A stretch of 16,773 nt of DNA from assembly GCA_002408485.1 (NCBI GenBank), contig DHSP01000018.1, positions 3,456-20,228 of the forward strand. Reading direction: 5' to 3'. Position numbers and translations under genes: made by a program. Origin of the DNA: Proteiniphilum sp. UBA5283. GTDB taxonomy: Bacteria > Bacteroidota > Bacteroidia > Bacteroidales > Dysgonomonadaceae. Within the stretch, counting starts at the first letter, position 1. Every line of letters starts with the position of its first letter. This document shows positions 1-7,104 of this stretch, one piece after another. The notes under the pieces are model-generated. The model worked only from the letters and a program-made list of their open reading frames with translations. It searched no databases and was not told the origin of the DNA.

Positions 1-344
1 CTCAGGTTCCGTAGAAAATAATGAAAGGTGGTGTCGGGTTTCACCACAATCATTTGAAACTGGTGATGCGGAGGAACAATGACCGGCATGTTGTCGAGGG
101 GGGTGGTTAGGATCCTCTCTTCGGTCATTCTCTCCTGACTCTTTTTCTTCAGGTATTTTTCCCATAGGGGGTTTGGAATGGTATCGCCGGGAAAAAAACG
201 AAGCGTGTCGGCAGATGCAATTTTAAAAGGAGGCAAAGTGGATGAGACAGAGTCCCATGGCAATCTTTTTGGCTCTTCTTGTTGTGACATCAGATTCACG
301 CCATAAAGCCCGAGCAGCAACGAAATCAGAATGAGCATTTTCAT
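1..344 (-). CDS. Exported protein of unknown function (3' end beyond window)
   Basis: An open frame on the minus strand begins at an ATG at 344-342 and runs off the left edge, giving 114 complete codons without a stop. The first 20 or so residues (Met-Lys, then a Leu/Ile-rich stretch ending near Met-Ser-Gln-Gln) look like a Sec signal peptide, so the product probably reaches the periplasm or outer membrane. The mature part is rich in Pro, Thr, Lys and Asp (for example FFPGDTIPNPLWEKYLKKK), with no enzyme motif I recognise. A second ATG lies one codon downstream of the Lys. An out-of-frame ATG at 349 stops after two codons. A strong Bacteroidota-type promoter lies at 365-396, so the gene is probably transcribed separately from tadA upstream. 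Function unknown; that it is a real, exported protein is fairly secure. Confidence 0.75.
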   Translation of the reverse strand, partial: MKMLILISLLLGLYGVNLMSQQEEPKRLPWDSVSSTLPPFKIASADTLRFFPGDTIPNPLWEKYLKKKSQERMTEERILTTPLDNMPVIVPPHHQFQMIVVKPDTTFHYFLRNL

Positions 345-364
345 ATCATGCGATTTAGGTATAA

Positions 365-396
365 CAAATATATGTTTTACGAATCACATTTCCAAA
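365..396 (-). promoter_or_regulatory. Bacteroidota-type promoter for the exported protein gene
   Basis: On the minus strand, TTTG (396-393), a 20-nt spacer and TATATTTG (372-365) match the TTTG / TAnnTTTG form described for Bacteroidota primary sigma factors. The gene start follows about 20 nt downstream. The element sits just past the tadA stop codon at 401. Confidence 0.7.
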
Positions 397-400
397 CAGA

Positions 401-835
401 TTATCTGAAACGGGCAAAAAAGAGTTTCATTAGATCGGCACAGTCATCTGCCATAATTCCGGAGGTCACGCTAGTTTTGGGATGGAGCAGGTGAGGTGAG
501 ATACGCGAATATCCTCTTTTTTCATCCGGAGTGCCATACACTATTCGCGTTATCTGTGCCCACCGAAGTGCCCCCGCACACATGGGACATGGTTCCACCG
601 TGACATAGAGTGTACAATCGGTCAGATATTTTCCGCCCAGAACGTCGGCGGCGGCTGTAATCGCCTGCATTTCGGCGTGGGCAGTCACGTCGTTCAGCAT
701 CTCCGTGAGATTGTGGGCACGGGCAATAATCCGCTGATTGGATACCACCACAGCACCAATGGGTATCTCATCCTTCTCAAAAGCCTTATGAGCTTCCTGA
801 AGTGCTTGTCGCATGAAATATTCGTCGTCTAGCAT
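401..835 (-). CDS. tadA: tRNA-specific adenosine(34) deaminase TadA
   Basis: A zinc-dependent deaminase of 144 aa, the usual TadA size. It converts adenosine 34 of tRNA-Arg(ACG) to inosine, which lets one tRNA read CGU, CGC and CGA. The cytidine-deaminase-fold active site is complete: His53-Ala-Glu55 (HAEM), with Glu as proton shuttle, and Pro82-Cys83-Pro-Met-Cys86, giving the His/Cys/Cys zinc site. The N-terminal helix (DDEYFMRQALQEAHKAFEKD) followed by EIPIGAVVV is typical of TadA rather than guanine deaminase. The gene lies about 30 nt after the small basic protein gene, so the two may be cotranscribed. Guanine deaminase is an alternative in this superfamily, but length and motif context favour TadA. 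Confidence 0.95.
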   Translation of the reverse strand: MLDDEYFMRQALQEAHKAFEKDEIPIGAVVVSNQRIIARAHNLTEMLNDVTAHAEMQAITAAADVLGGKYLTDCTLYVTVEPCPMCAGALRWAQITRIVYGTPDEKRGYSRISPHLLHPKTSVTSGIMADDCADLMKLFFARFR

Positions 836-865
836 CCGGCCATTTTTTTACTGCAATTCATATTC

Positions 866-1090
866 CTACCGCCGCATCTCGTTCTCTTCGAACAGGGTGG
901 GGTAGTCCTGATCCATATTTTTAAGTATGTGATTGAGAACTGTCTCACGAAACCATCGTGATCGGTTGGTGATCTTGTATTTTTTTAGATAAAACCGGAT
1001 TAGTTCGTGCTCATCATCGCTTAGCATGAACTCCGCCTTTTTTGTACGCGGTTTCCTCCTTCCCTGCAGCTTATAACTCTTCGTCCTCAT
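866..1090 (-). CDS. Small basic protein, probable ribbon-helix-helix DNA binder
   Basis: A 74-aa protein from the ATG at 1090. It has a very basic N-terminus (MRTKSYKLQGRRKPRTKKAE), then a segment that looks like a ribbon-helix-helix: a short strand (EFMLS), helix A (DDEHELIRFYLKKYKI), a turn with Thr-Asn-Arg-Ser, and helix B (RWFRETVLNHILKNM), ending in an acidic tail. This resembles MobC-like or plasmid-type RHH proteins, but there is no mobilisation gene nearby. The frame is open upstream to an ATG at 1168, with another ATG at 1099. The extra N-terminal residues (rich in Ser and Phe) look unrelated to the basic start, so I prefer 1090 or 1099. From memory, similar proteins are common in Bacteroidales chromosomes. 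The DNA-binding role is inference from fold appearance. Confidence 0.7.
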   Translation of the reverse strand: MRTKSYKLQGRRKPRTKKAEFMLSDDEHELIRFYLKKYKITNRSRWFRETVLNHILKNMDQDYPTLFEENEMRR

Positions 1091-1208
1091 TAAAACCATT
1101 GAATTTCCGGCGGAAAGCGCTCTGACCGAAAAAAACGAAAAACAGTCGCTTTCCCTTTGCTGGTACAAAAAAACAAAATATTTTCGCCAAAACGAAGTAT
1201 TTACAACC

Positions 1209-1216
1209 TAAATTTG
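1209..1216 (+). promoter_or_regulatory. Candidate -7 element before the yraN-type gene
   Basis: TAAATTTG matches the Bacteroidota -7 form TAnnTTTG, 43 nt before the ATG at 1259, in the gap between divergent genes. No clear TTTG stands at the ideal distance upstream; only a T run at 1181-1184. It would serve the yraN-mmcQ-birA group. Confidence 0.5.
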
Positions 1217-1258
1217 TATTTTTACGAAGTTATAAGGCTTTTCTGCCGTTAAAATAAG

Positions 1259-1621
1259 ATGGCTGATCACAACGAACTGGGATGGAAAGGAGAAGAGGCT
1301 GCAGCGAACTATCTGGCCTCCAAAGGTCATCGTATTGTAGAGCGAAACTGGACTTTTCGTGGTTATGAAGTTGATATTATTTCGGAAGATGACGGATACA
1401 TTGTTTTTGTGGAGGTTAAAACCCGCACATCGGCAGAGTGGGGCAATCCCGAAGATTTCATCGGCAAGCAGCGTATGCGACGTATGATCCATGCGGCCGG
1501 TCTTTATCTTAAAATGAATTGTGTGGATAAACCCGCCCGGTTCGATGTTGTAGCCGTAATCTGGAATAAACAACATTTTGAACTGCAGCATATTGAAGAT
1601 GCCTTTTTGCCATTTTTGTAA
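1259..1621 (+). CDS. YraN/UPF0102-family nuclease-fold protein
   Basis: A 120-aa protein, full length for the UPF0102 (YraN) family, which has a Holliday-junction-resolvase-like PD-(D/E)xK fold. The conserved pieces are visible: the N-terminal GWKGEEAAANYL (residues 8-19), Glu37-Val-Asp39-Ile-Ile, and Glu52-Val-Lys54-Thr-Arg, which together give the Asp/Glu-x-Lys metal site. The family is widespread and its physiological role is not firmly established; a role in DNA processing is inferred from the fold. It is the first gene of the plus-strand group and precedes the MmcQ/YjbR-family gene by 11 nt, so cotranscription is likely. Family assignment is secure, function is not. Confidence 0.9.
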   Translation: MADHNELGWKGEEAAANYLASKGHRIVERNWTFRGYEVDIISEDDGYIVFVEVKTRTSAEWGNPEDFIGKQRMRRMIHAAGLYLKMNCVDKPARFDVVAVIWNKQHFELQHIEDAFLPFL

Positions 1622-1632
1622 GAGTGTCCCAA

Positions 1633-1995
1633 ATGAACATAGAAGAGCTTTTTGATTATTGTCTGTCCATTGAAGGCGCCGAAGCTACCACACCCTTTGA
1701 TGAGTCCACCATCGTGATGAAGGTGATGGGTAAGATGTTTGCCATGATTCCCACCGACACCGACCGGATAAGTATCACGTTGAAATGCAATCCCGAAAAA
1801 GCAATAAGGCTGCGTGAGAACTACGACTGTGTGGAAAGTGCTTTTCATATGAACAAGACGTACTGGAACACCATCTATCTGGACGGAGATATGCCGGAAA
1901 AAGAGATCAGAAAATGGATCCACCATTCCGTCAGGGAGGTGGTGATGAAATTACCCAAAAAACAACAACAGCAATATTATGGATCAGTTAAGTAA
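1633..1995 (+). CDS. MmcQ/YjbR-family (DNA-binding-like fold) protein
   Basis: A 120-aa protein of the MmcQ/YjbR family (double-wing, CyaY-like fold), whose members were proposed to bind DNA but have no settled biochemical role. Recognisable parts are the opening MNIEELFDYCLSIEGAE, the Pro-Phe-Asp turn near residues 21-23, the block VMGKMFAMI (31-39), and the hallmark HMNKTYWNTI (72-81) followed by YLDGDMP. The ATG at 1633 is preferred over an in-frame GTG at 1624, because family members usually begin with this Met-x-Ile-Glu-Glu segment. The 3' end (Lys- and Gln-rich) overlaps the birA start by 17 nt, which suggests translational coupling. The family call is firm; any link to biotin ligation is only positional. 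Confidence 0.9.
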   Translation: MNIEELFDYCLSIEGAEATTPFDESTIVMKVMGKMFAMIPTDTDRISITLKCNPEKAIRLRENYDCVESAFHMNKTYWNTIYLDGDMPEKEIRKWIHHSVREVVMKLPKKQQQQYYGSVK

Positions 1996-2731
1996 AGAGC
2001 GAATCACAATTCGGGTCGATGAGGTTGATTCTACCAACCTTTACCTGAAAAAAATTGCCCGCGAAGAGCATCCAGAAGAAGGGTCGCTTGTGATTGCCGA
2101 GTACCAGACCGGGGGGAGGGGACAAATGGGTACCTCCTGGTTCTCCACGAAGGGGGAAAACCTGCTGTTCAGCATGCTTCTTTATCCCAGTGAAGTAGTG
2201 CCAAACGAGCAGTTTATCATTTCACGCATCGCCTCCCTGGCCGTAAAAAATACGCTCGACCATTTTACCAACGATATCCGCATCAAATGGCCCAACGATA
2301 TTTACTGGAAAGATAAAAAAATTGCCGGGATGCTTATAGAGAACGACATACAGGGAAAGTATATCGAAAATTCGGTCATCGGCATCGGCATCAATGTCAA
2401 CCAGCAATTCTTTCCGACGGAGCTGCCCAATCCCGTGTCGCTACGACAGATTGTCGGATCTGTACAGGATAGGGAGTACATCCTTGATGTGTTTATGCGT
2501 GAGTTCTTCCTGTTGTATCGTGATTTTCAGCAGGGCCGGAGAGAAGTCATTGAAGACGAATATATGCTCGATCTTTATCGCGTAAATGATTATTACTGGT
2601 TTGAAGACCGCGAGGGGAAATTCCAGGCTAAGATTGAAGACGTGTTGCCGTCGGGACACCTGATGCTGAGAACGCTGGAGGGTGATAATGTACGGAGGTA
2701 TGCGTTCAAGGAGGTCGCTTTTGTCGAGTAA
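1979..2731 (+). CDS. birA: Biotin-[acetyl-CoA-carboxylase] ligase, no DNA-binding domain
   Basis: A 250-aa biotin protein ligase. It activates biotin with ATP to biotinyl-AMP and attaches it to the lysine of biotin carboxyl carrier domains (acetyl-CoA carboxylase and, where present, decarboxylase pumps). Visible motifs are Asp17-Ser-Thr-Asn20, the adenylate-binding loop GGRGQMG (45-51), KWPND (103-107), the catalytic-lysine segment KIAGML (114-119) and GIGINVN (135-141); a C-terminal SH3-like domain covers roughly 205-250. The protein starts directly with the catalytic domain and lacks the winged-helix repressor domain of Escherichia coli BirA, so it is a monofunctional (group I) ligase that should not regulate biotin synthesis directly. 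Its start lies inside the end of the preceding gene. Confidence 0.95.
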   Translation: MDQLSKERITIRVDEVDSTNLYLKKIAREEHPEEGSLVIAEYQTGGRGQMGTSWFSTKGENLLFSMLLYPSEVVPNEQFIISRIASLAVKNTLDHFTNDIRIKWPNDIYWKDKKIAGMLIENDIQGKYIENSVIGIGINVNQQFFPTELPNPVSLRQIVGSVQDREYILDVFMREFFLLYRDFQQGRREVIEDEYMLDLYRVNDYYWFEDREGKFQAKIEDVLPSGHLMLRTLEGDNVRRYAFKEVAFVE

Positions 2732-2792
2732 ACCCGACAGCCGAATCCCGACCTCCTGATTCCGACAACGAATAAACTGACAATATAATAAT

Positions 2793-3500
2793 ATGCAATT
2801 CAAAAGAATATTACTGAAGCTTAGTGGTGAGTCGCTGATGGGCGGCAAACAGTATGGAATAGACGAAGTACGCATTGACGAATATGCGCAACAAATAAAA
2901 GAGGTGGCCCGCATGGGTGTGCAAATTGGAATCGTCATTGGTGGCGGTAACATTTTCCGGGGACTGAGCGGCACCTCTAAAGGATTCGACCGAGTGAAGG
3001 GCGACCAGATGGGAATGCTGGCAACCGTGATCAACAGCCTGGCACTAAGTTCAGCGCTTACCATACTGGGACAGAAGAATCGTGTTTTTACGGCTGTTCG
3101 CATGGAGCCCGTGGGCGAATTTTACGATAAATGGAAAGCCATTGACGCGATGGAAAATGGAGAGATTGCCATCATGGCCGGAGGAACAGGAAACCCCTTT
3201 TTTACCACCGATACGGCTTCTGCACTGAGGGGCATAGAAATCGAAGCCGACGCCATGTTCAAAGGGACCCGGGTTGATGGTGTGTATACGGCCGATCCGG
3301 AGAAAGATCCGGCTGCCACCAAATTCCGGACCATCACTTTCGACGAGATGTATGACCGGGGGCTCAAGGTGATGGATCTTACAGCAACTACATTGTGCAA
3401 AGAGAATAACCTTTCCGTTGTTGTATTCGATATGGATACCGTGGGCAACCTGAAGAAGGTAGTTAATGGCGAAGATATTGGCACATTGGTTCATTTATAG
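2793..3500 (+). CDS. pyrH: UMP kinase
   Basis: A 235-aa bacterial UMP kinase (amino-acid-kinase fold, hexameric, cytoplasmic) that phosphorylates UMP to UDP with ATP in pyrimidine nucleotide synthesis. Key segments are LLKLSGES (7-14) for phosphate binding, GGGNIFRG (50-57), Asp71-Gln-Met-Gly in the UMP site, GGTGNPFFTTD (130-140) and KGTRVDGVYTADP (157-169). The length is normal. The gene follows birA after 61 nt and precedes frr by 57 nt. The pyrH-frr pair is conserved across bacteria, though here rpsB and tsf are not immediately upstream. UMP kinases are commonly controlled by GTP and UTP; nothing in the sequence shows transcriptional control. Confidence 0.97.
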   Translation: MQFKRILLKLSGESLMGGKQYGIDEVRIDEYAQQIKEVARMGVQIGIVIGGGNIFRGLSGTSKGFDRVKGDQMGMLATVINSLALSSALTILGQKNRVFTAVRMEPVGEFYDKWKAIDAMENGEIAIMAGGTGNPFFTTDTASALRGIEIEADAMFKGTRVDGVYTADPEKDPAATKFRTITFDEMYDRGLKVMDLTATTLCKENNLSVVVFDMDTVGNLKKVVNGEDIGTLVHL

Positions 3501-3521
3501 GACCGTTAAGAATATTTTCAC

Positions 3522-3529
3522 TATTTTTG
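3522..3529 (+). promoter_or_regulatory. Candidate -7 element before frr
   Basis: TATTTTTG fits TAnnTTTG and lies 28 nt before the frr start, in the short pyrH-frr gap. No TTTG is present at the matching upstream position, so this could be a secondary promoter that lifts frr above pyrH, or chance in AT-rich spacer. Confidence 0.35.
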
Positions 3530-3557
3530 TTCCCACAAACAACAAAATAAATTACCT

Positions 3558-4115
3558 ATGGATACAACGACAATCAGAAAAGATGCCGAGGAGAAAATGC
3601 AGATGACCCTCGAATTTTTGGAAGAAACCTTTTCCCGCATCCGGGCAGGCCGTGCCAACCCGCATATCCTCGACGGGATACGCGTGGAGTATTACGGAAG
3701 CATGGTGCCCTTATCAAACGTGGCCACGGTGACCACGCCCGATGCGAAAACTATCCTGGTGCAGCCATGGGAAAAGGCGATGTTGAGGGTGGTGGAGAAA
3801 GCCATTCAGGACTCAGACGTGGGCATCACGCCTGAAAACAACGGCGAGATGATCCGGCTGGGTATACCTCCCCTAACCGAGGAGCGCCGCAAACAACTGG
3901 TAAAGCAGACCAAACAGGAAGCCGAGGAGGCCAAGATCAGCATACGCAATGCACGACGTGAAGGAATCGACGAGGTGAAAAAAGCGGTGAAAGAGGGCCT
4001 TCCCGAAGATATGGGAAAAGATGGCGAAAACGAGCTGCAGAAGCTCCACGACCTTTATATCAGGAAGGTGGATGAGAAGTTCGCCGGCAAGGAGAAAGAA
4101 ATCCTCACCGTTTAA
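3558..4115 (+). CDS. frr: Ribosome recycling factor
   Basis: A 185-aa ribosome recycling factor, the normal family length. Together with EF-G it splits the post-termination ribosome into subunits. The three-helix-bundle domain I is marked by SRIRAGRANPHIL (26-38), which includes the conserved Arg32, and by PPLTEERRKQLVKQ (104-117). Domain II (about 38-103) carries VEYYGSMVPL and the Gln-Pro-Trp region (69-71). The C-terminal helix (LHDLYIRKVDEKFAGKEKE) is typical. The stop codon overlaps the rsgA start as TAATG, so the two ribosome-related genes are probably translationally coupled. Confidence 0.97.
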   Translation: MDTTTIRKDAEEKMQMTLEFLEETFSRIRAGRANPHILDGIRVEYYGSMVPLSNVATVTTPDAKTILVQPWEKAMLRVVEKAIQDSDVGITPENNGEMIRLGIPPLTEERRKQLVKQTKQEAEEAKISIRNARREGIDEVKKAVKEGLPEDMGKDGENELQKLHDLYIRKVDEKFAGKEKEILTV

Positions 4116-5077
4116 TGGGACTGGGAGAAGAGGGAAGTGATCCGAAAGGCGTGAGGGGCAGGGTCATCAAGAATACCGGCAACACGTATCTTGTGCGAAC
4201 TGCGAACGGAACCGATTTTGTTTGCATAGCAAAAGGGCACTTTCGCCTTAAAGGTATTCGCAGTACTAGTCCCGTGGTTGTGGGCGACATGGTTCTCATG
4301 AATGTAAATCCCGACGGTACCGCGTTCATCACCGATATTGAAGAGCGCAGCAACTATATTGTCCGCAAAGCTTCCAACCTCTCCAAACACACCCACATCC
4401 TGGCGGCGAATATCGATCTTGCGTTACTTTGCATTACGGTTCGCTATCCCGAGACCACCACGGTATTTATCGACCGGTTTCTGGTTACTGCCGAGGCATA
4501 CACCGTGCCCGTTATCCTTGTATTCAATAAGATCGATCTGTATAACGAAGAGGATGACGCATACCTGGAGGCCTTGATCCGCCTATACTCCGTGATCGGT
4601 TACCGTTGTGTGAAAACATCCATGGTCACGGGAGAAGGACTGAATGAGATTGACGAAGCGACAAAAGGAAAAATTATCCTGCTGGCCGGTCATTCGGGCG
4701 TAGGGAAATCGAGCATCATCAATGCGTTGAAAGGGGAGTATGTGCAAAAAGTAGGTGAGATCTCCGATTATCACCACAAAGGAATGCATACCACTACCTA
4801 CTCGGAGATGATTCAGCTGAACAACGGGGGATTTGTCATCGATACGCCCGGCATCAAAGGTTTTGGAACCATCAACATGGTGGCGGCAGAGGTGTCGCAC
4901 TACTTTCCCGAGATATTCAAGGCCTCAGAAAATTGCAAATATTACAACTGCCTGCACCTGAACGAACCCGGCTGTGCCGTACAGAAAGCCGTCGAAGGAC
5001 ATCATATTAGCGAAAGCCGGTATCATTCCTACCTGAATATTCTGGAAGACACCGGCGATGGGAAATATCGGATATAA
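4115..5077 (+). CDS. rsgA: Ribosome small-subunit biogenesis GTPase RsgA
   Basis: A 320-aa circularly permuted GTPase that acts late in 30S subunit maturation. The permuted order is clear: OB-fold domain (about 13-75), G4 NKID (138-141), then the P-loop GHSGVGKS (192-199), switch II/G3 DTPG (243-246), and a C-terminal zinc site with Cys274, Cys279, His281 and Cys287. The ATG at 4115 shares one base with the frr stop (TAATG). It yields a 12-residue lead-in (GLGEEGSDPKG) before the usual RGRVIKNTG start; an in-frame GTG at 4151 would remove it. The cls gene follows 2 nt later. Placement directly after frr groups two ribosome factors in one transcript. Confidence 0.96.
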   Translation: MGLGEEGSDPKGVRGRVIKNTGNTYLVRTANGTDFVCIAKGHFRLKGIRSTSPVVVGDMVLMNVNPDGTAFITDIEERSNYIVRKASNLSKHTHILAANIDLALLCITVRYPETTTVFIDRFLVTAEAYTVPVILVFNKIDLYNEEDDAYLEALIRLYSVIGYRCVKTSMVTGEGLNEIDEATKGKIILLAGHSGVGKSSIINALKGEYVQKVGEISDYHHKGMHTTTYSEMIQLNNGGFVIDTPGIKGFGTINMVAAEVSHYFPEIFKASENCKYYNCLHLNEPGCAVQKAVEGHHISESRYHSYLNILEDTGDGKYRI

Positions 5078-5079
5078 CT

Positions 5080-6504
5080 ATGCAGATCAGCGCGACATTC
5101 ATCCTGATCCTGGAGATACTATACCTCCTCACGGTGGTGAGTATCGTGGTGGTGGTGATTTCGGAAAACCGGAACCCCATCAAGACGGTGGCATGGATAA
5201 TGGCGGTTGTCTTTCTTCCGTTTGTCGGCATCATCTGGTATGCCTTCTTCGGACAGGACGCCACCAAAAAACATGTCATCTCCAAGAGGATGTACAGCAA
5301 GCTGAAAAAACGCCCGCTGGATGAGATGGAAACACCGGTGGAAGTGTTTGTTCCCAAAGAACACTCCAACCTGGTGAACTTGCTGAAGAACATGGATTAT
5401 ACACCTTTGCTGGGTGGCAACGACGTGAAACTCTTCACAAACGGGAAAGATAAATTCGATCATCTTTTTGCCGATATCGAGAAGGCAAAAAAACATATCC
5501 ACGTGGAGTATTATGTCTTGCTTGATGATGAGATCGGGAGAAGGTTCCAGGAGGCGCTTATCCGCAAAGCCAAAGAAGGACTGGAGGTGCGCATCATCTA
5601 CGATAGCTTCGGCTCCAGGAAAGCAAAGGAAAAGTTTTTTGAGGAATTTCGTATGGCCGGAATTGAATCGGAACCGTTTCTGAAACTTACCTGGTCGGCA
5701 TTGACTTCGAGGCTAAACTACCGTACTCACCGGAAAATTATAGTGATAGACGGATGCATAGGATATACCGGAGGTATGAACATTGCCGATCGCTATATAA
5801 AAGGTATGGAATGGGGCTGTTGGCGTGATACCCACGCCCGTATCGAAGGCAAGGGGGTGCAGGGATTGCAGTCGGTCTTTCTGATTGACTGGTATTTTGT
5901 ATCCCAGACACTGATCACTTCCCGCGACTATTTTCCCATGCTCGATAACTTTGGCAACTGTCCCATGCAGATTGTCAATAGCGGTCCTCTGAGCGAAGAG
6001 AACGAGATCTCATACGGTATTACCCAGGCAATTTACGAAGCACGCGAATCAATCTTTATACAGACTCCCTATTTTTTACCGCCCGATGCAATGGTTCATG
6101 CACTCCAGGCTGCTGCTATGCGGGGAGTGGATGTGCGGCTGATGACTTCCCTGCGCTCCGACGTGCCATTGGTGCAGGTTGCCTCACACTCCTATTTCAA
6201 GGAGATGCTCCATACGGGCGTAAAAATATACCAGTACAAAAAAGGATTTCTCCATTCAAAAATGATGATTTTTGATCATTCGCTCACCCTGATTGGATCG
6301 GCCAATTTCGACTCACGTAGTTTTGATCAGAATTTTGAAGTGGAGGCTTTTATCTACGACGACCAGCTGGCGCAACAAGCGGAGAATATCTTTGCCGAAG
6401 ATCAGCGCCATTGCGATCAGATATCGCTCAGGGAGTGGTCGAAACGTCCCGTAATGAAACGCTTTATTGAATCATTGTTGCGGCTTTTTGCCCCGTTGTT
6501 GTGA
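5080..6504 (+). CDS. cls: Cardiolipin synthase (phospholipase D family)
   Basis: A 474-aa membrane enzyme that joins phosphatidylglycerol molecules to give cardiolipin and glycerol. Two hydrophobic segments at the N-terminus (about 6-27 and 35-57) match the bacterial ClsA layout. They are followed by two phospholipase D HKD motifs: His217-x-Lys219-(x4)-Asp224 with YTGGMN (229-234), and His392-x-Lys394-(x4)-Asp399 with GSANFDSRS (406-414). Both catalytic centres are intact and the length is normal. It begins 2 nt after rsgA, so it is cotranscribed and probably coupled with it. The exact phospholipid donor cannot be read from sequence, and another PLD-type phospholipid transferase remains possible but less likely. 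Confidence 0.93.
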   Translation: MQISATFILILEILYLLTVVSIVVVVISENRNPIKTVAWIMAVVFLPFVGIIWYAFFGQDATKKHVISKRMYSKLKKRPLDEMETPVEVFVPKEHSNLVNLLKNMDYTPLLGGNDVKLFTNGKDKFDHLFADIEKAKKHIHVEYYVLLDDEIGRRFQEALIRKAKEGLEVRIIYDSFGSRKAKEKFFEEFRMAGIESEPFLKLTWSALTSRLNYRTHRKIIVIDGCIGYTGGMNIADRYIKGMEWGCWRDTHARIEGKGVQGLQSVFLIDWYFVSQTLITSRDYFPMLDNFGNCPMQIVNSGPLSEENEISYGITQAIYEARESIFIQTPYFLPPDAMVHALQAAAMRGVDVRLMTSLRSDVPLVQVASHSYFKEMLHTGVKIYQYKKGFLHSKMMIFDHSLTLIGSANFDSRSFDQNFEVEAFIYDDQLAQQAENIFAEDQRHCDQISLREWSKRPVMKRFIESLLRLFAPLL

Positions 6505-6564
6505 GGATGCAAGACATAAAACGCAAAAAAAAGAGTAAGACGCAGGAAAATGCAAAGAGAAAAT

Positions 6565-7104
6565 ATGGAACGAATTTTTCTGATCGGCTACATGGGGTCA
6601 GGTAAGACAACAGTGGGTAAACGTTTGGCCAACTCTTTGTCCCTTGAGTTTATCGACCTGGATGCCTACATTGAAAACAAATACAGGAAAACAATCGCAA
6701 CCCTTTTTGCTGAGAAGGGTGAGATGGAATTCAGGAAAATTGAGAGGCAGTCGTTGCATGAGGTGGCAGTATTTGAAAATGTGGTTGTTTCCACGGGAGG
6801 AGGGGCACCTTGTTATTTCGACAATATGGAGCTGATGAACAAGACAGGTACCACCATCTATATTAAGGCTCACCCGGAGGAGCTCGCTGCCAGGCTGCTG
6901 GCTTCGAAAACGGTGCGTCCGCTCATTGCGGGAAAACCGAAAGAGGAACTTATCCCCTTCATTGCGGAACATTTGGCGCAGAGAGAGTGTTATTACAATG
7001 ATGCACAAATTGTTTACCATACCGACCGTATGATTACCAGGAAGGATATCCATTTAATAGTATGCGGCATTGAGGAGTTACTGAGAAAGAGAGATGAACA
7101 ATGA
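6565..7104 (+). CDS. aroK: Shikimate kinase
   Basis: A 179-aa shikimate kinase (P-loop NMP-kinase fold) that phosphorylates shikimate at the 3-hydroxyl on the way to chorismate and the aromatic amino acids. Numbered from the ATG at 6565: Walker A GYMGSGKTT (8-16), FIDLDAYIE with Asp31 and Asp33, the shikimate-binding FRKIER (56-61), STGGGAP (76-82), lid-region Arg118 in VRPL, and Arg140. An in-frame ATG at 6550 adds five residues. I chose 6565 because family members start Met-x-Arg-Ile-Phe-Leu, and an AAGAG-like sequence stands at a sensible distance before it. The stop codon overlaps the next gene by 4 nt (ATGA). Confidence 0.95.
   Translation: MERIFLIGYMGSGKTTVGKRLANSLSLEFIDLDAYIENKYRKTIATLFAEKGEMEFRKIERQSLHEVAVFENVVVSTGGGAPCYFDNMELMNKTGTTIYIKAHPEELAARLLASKTVRPLIAGKPKEELIPFIAEHLAQRECYYNDAQIVYHTDRMITRKDIHLIVCGIEELLRKRDEQ

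Noticed and set aside
2732..2792. Recurring CCGA / CCGAC units in the birA-pyrH gap, considered as a repeat or regulatory site
   Set aside because: The units are 4-6 nt, unevenly spaced, and do not form a stable hairpin or a known site.
2441..3103. A long (220 aa) minus-strand frame across birA and pyrH
   Set aside because: It is antisense to two well-identified genes and has a low-complexity composition typical of a shadow frame.
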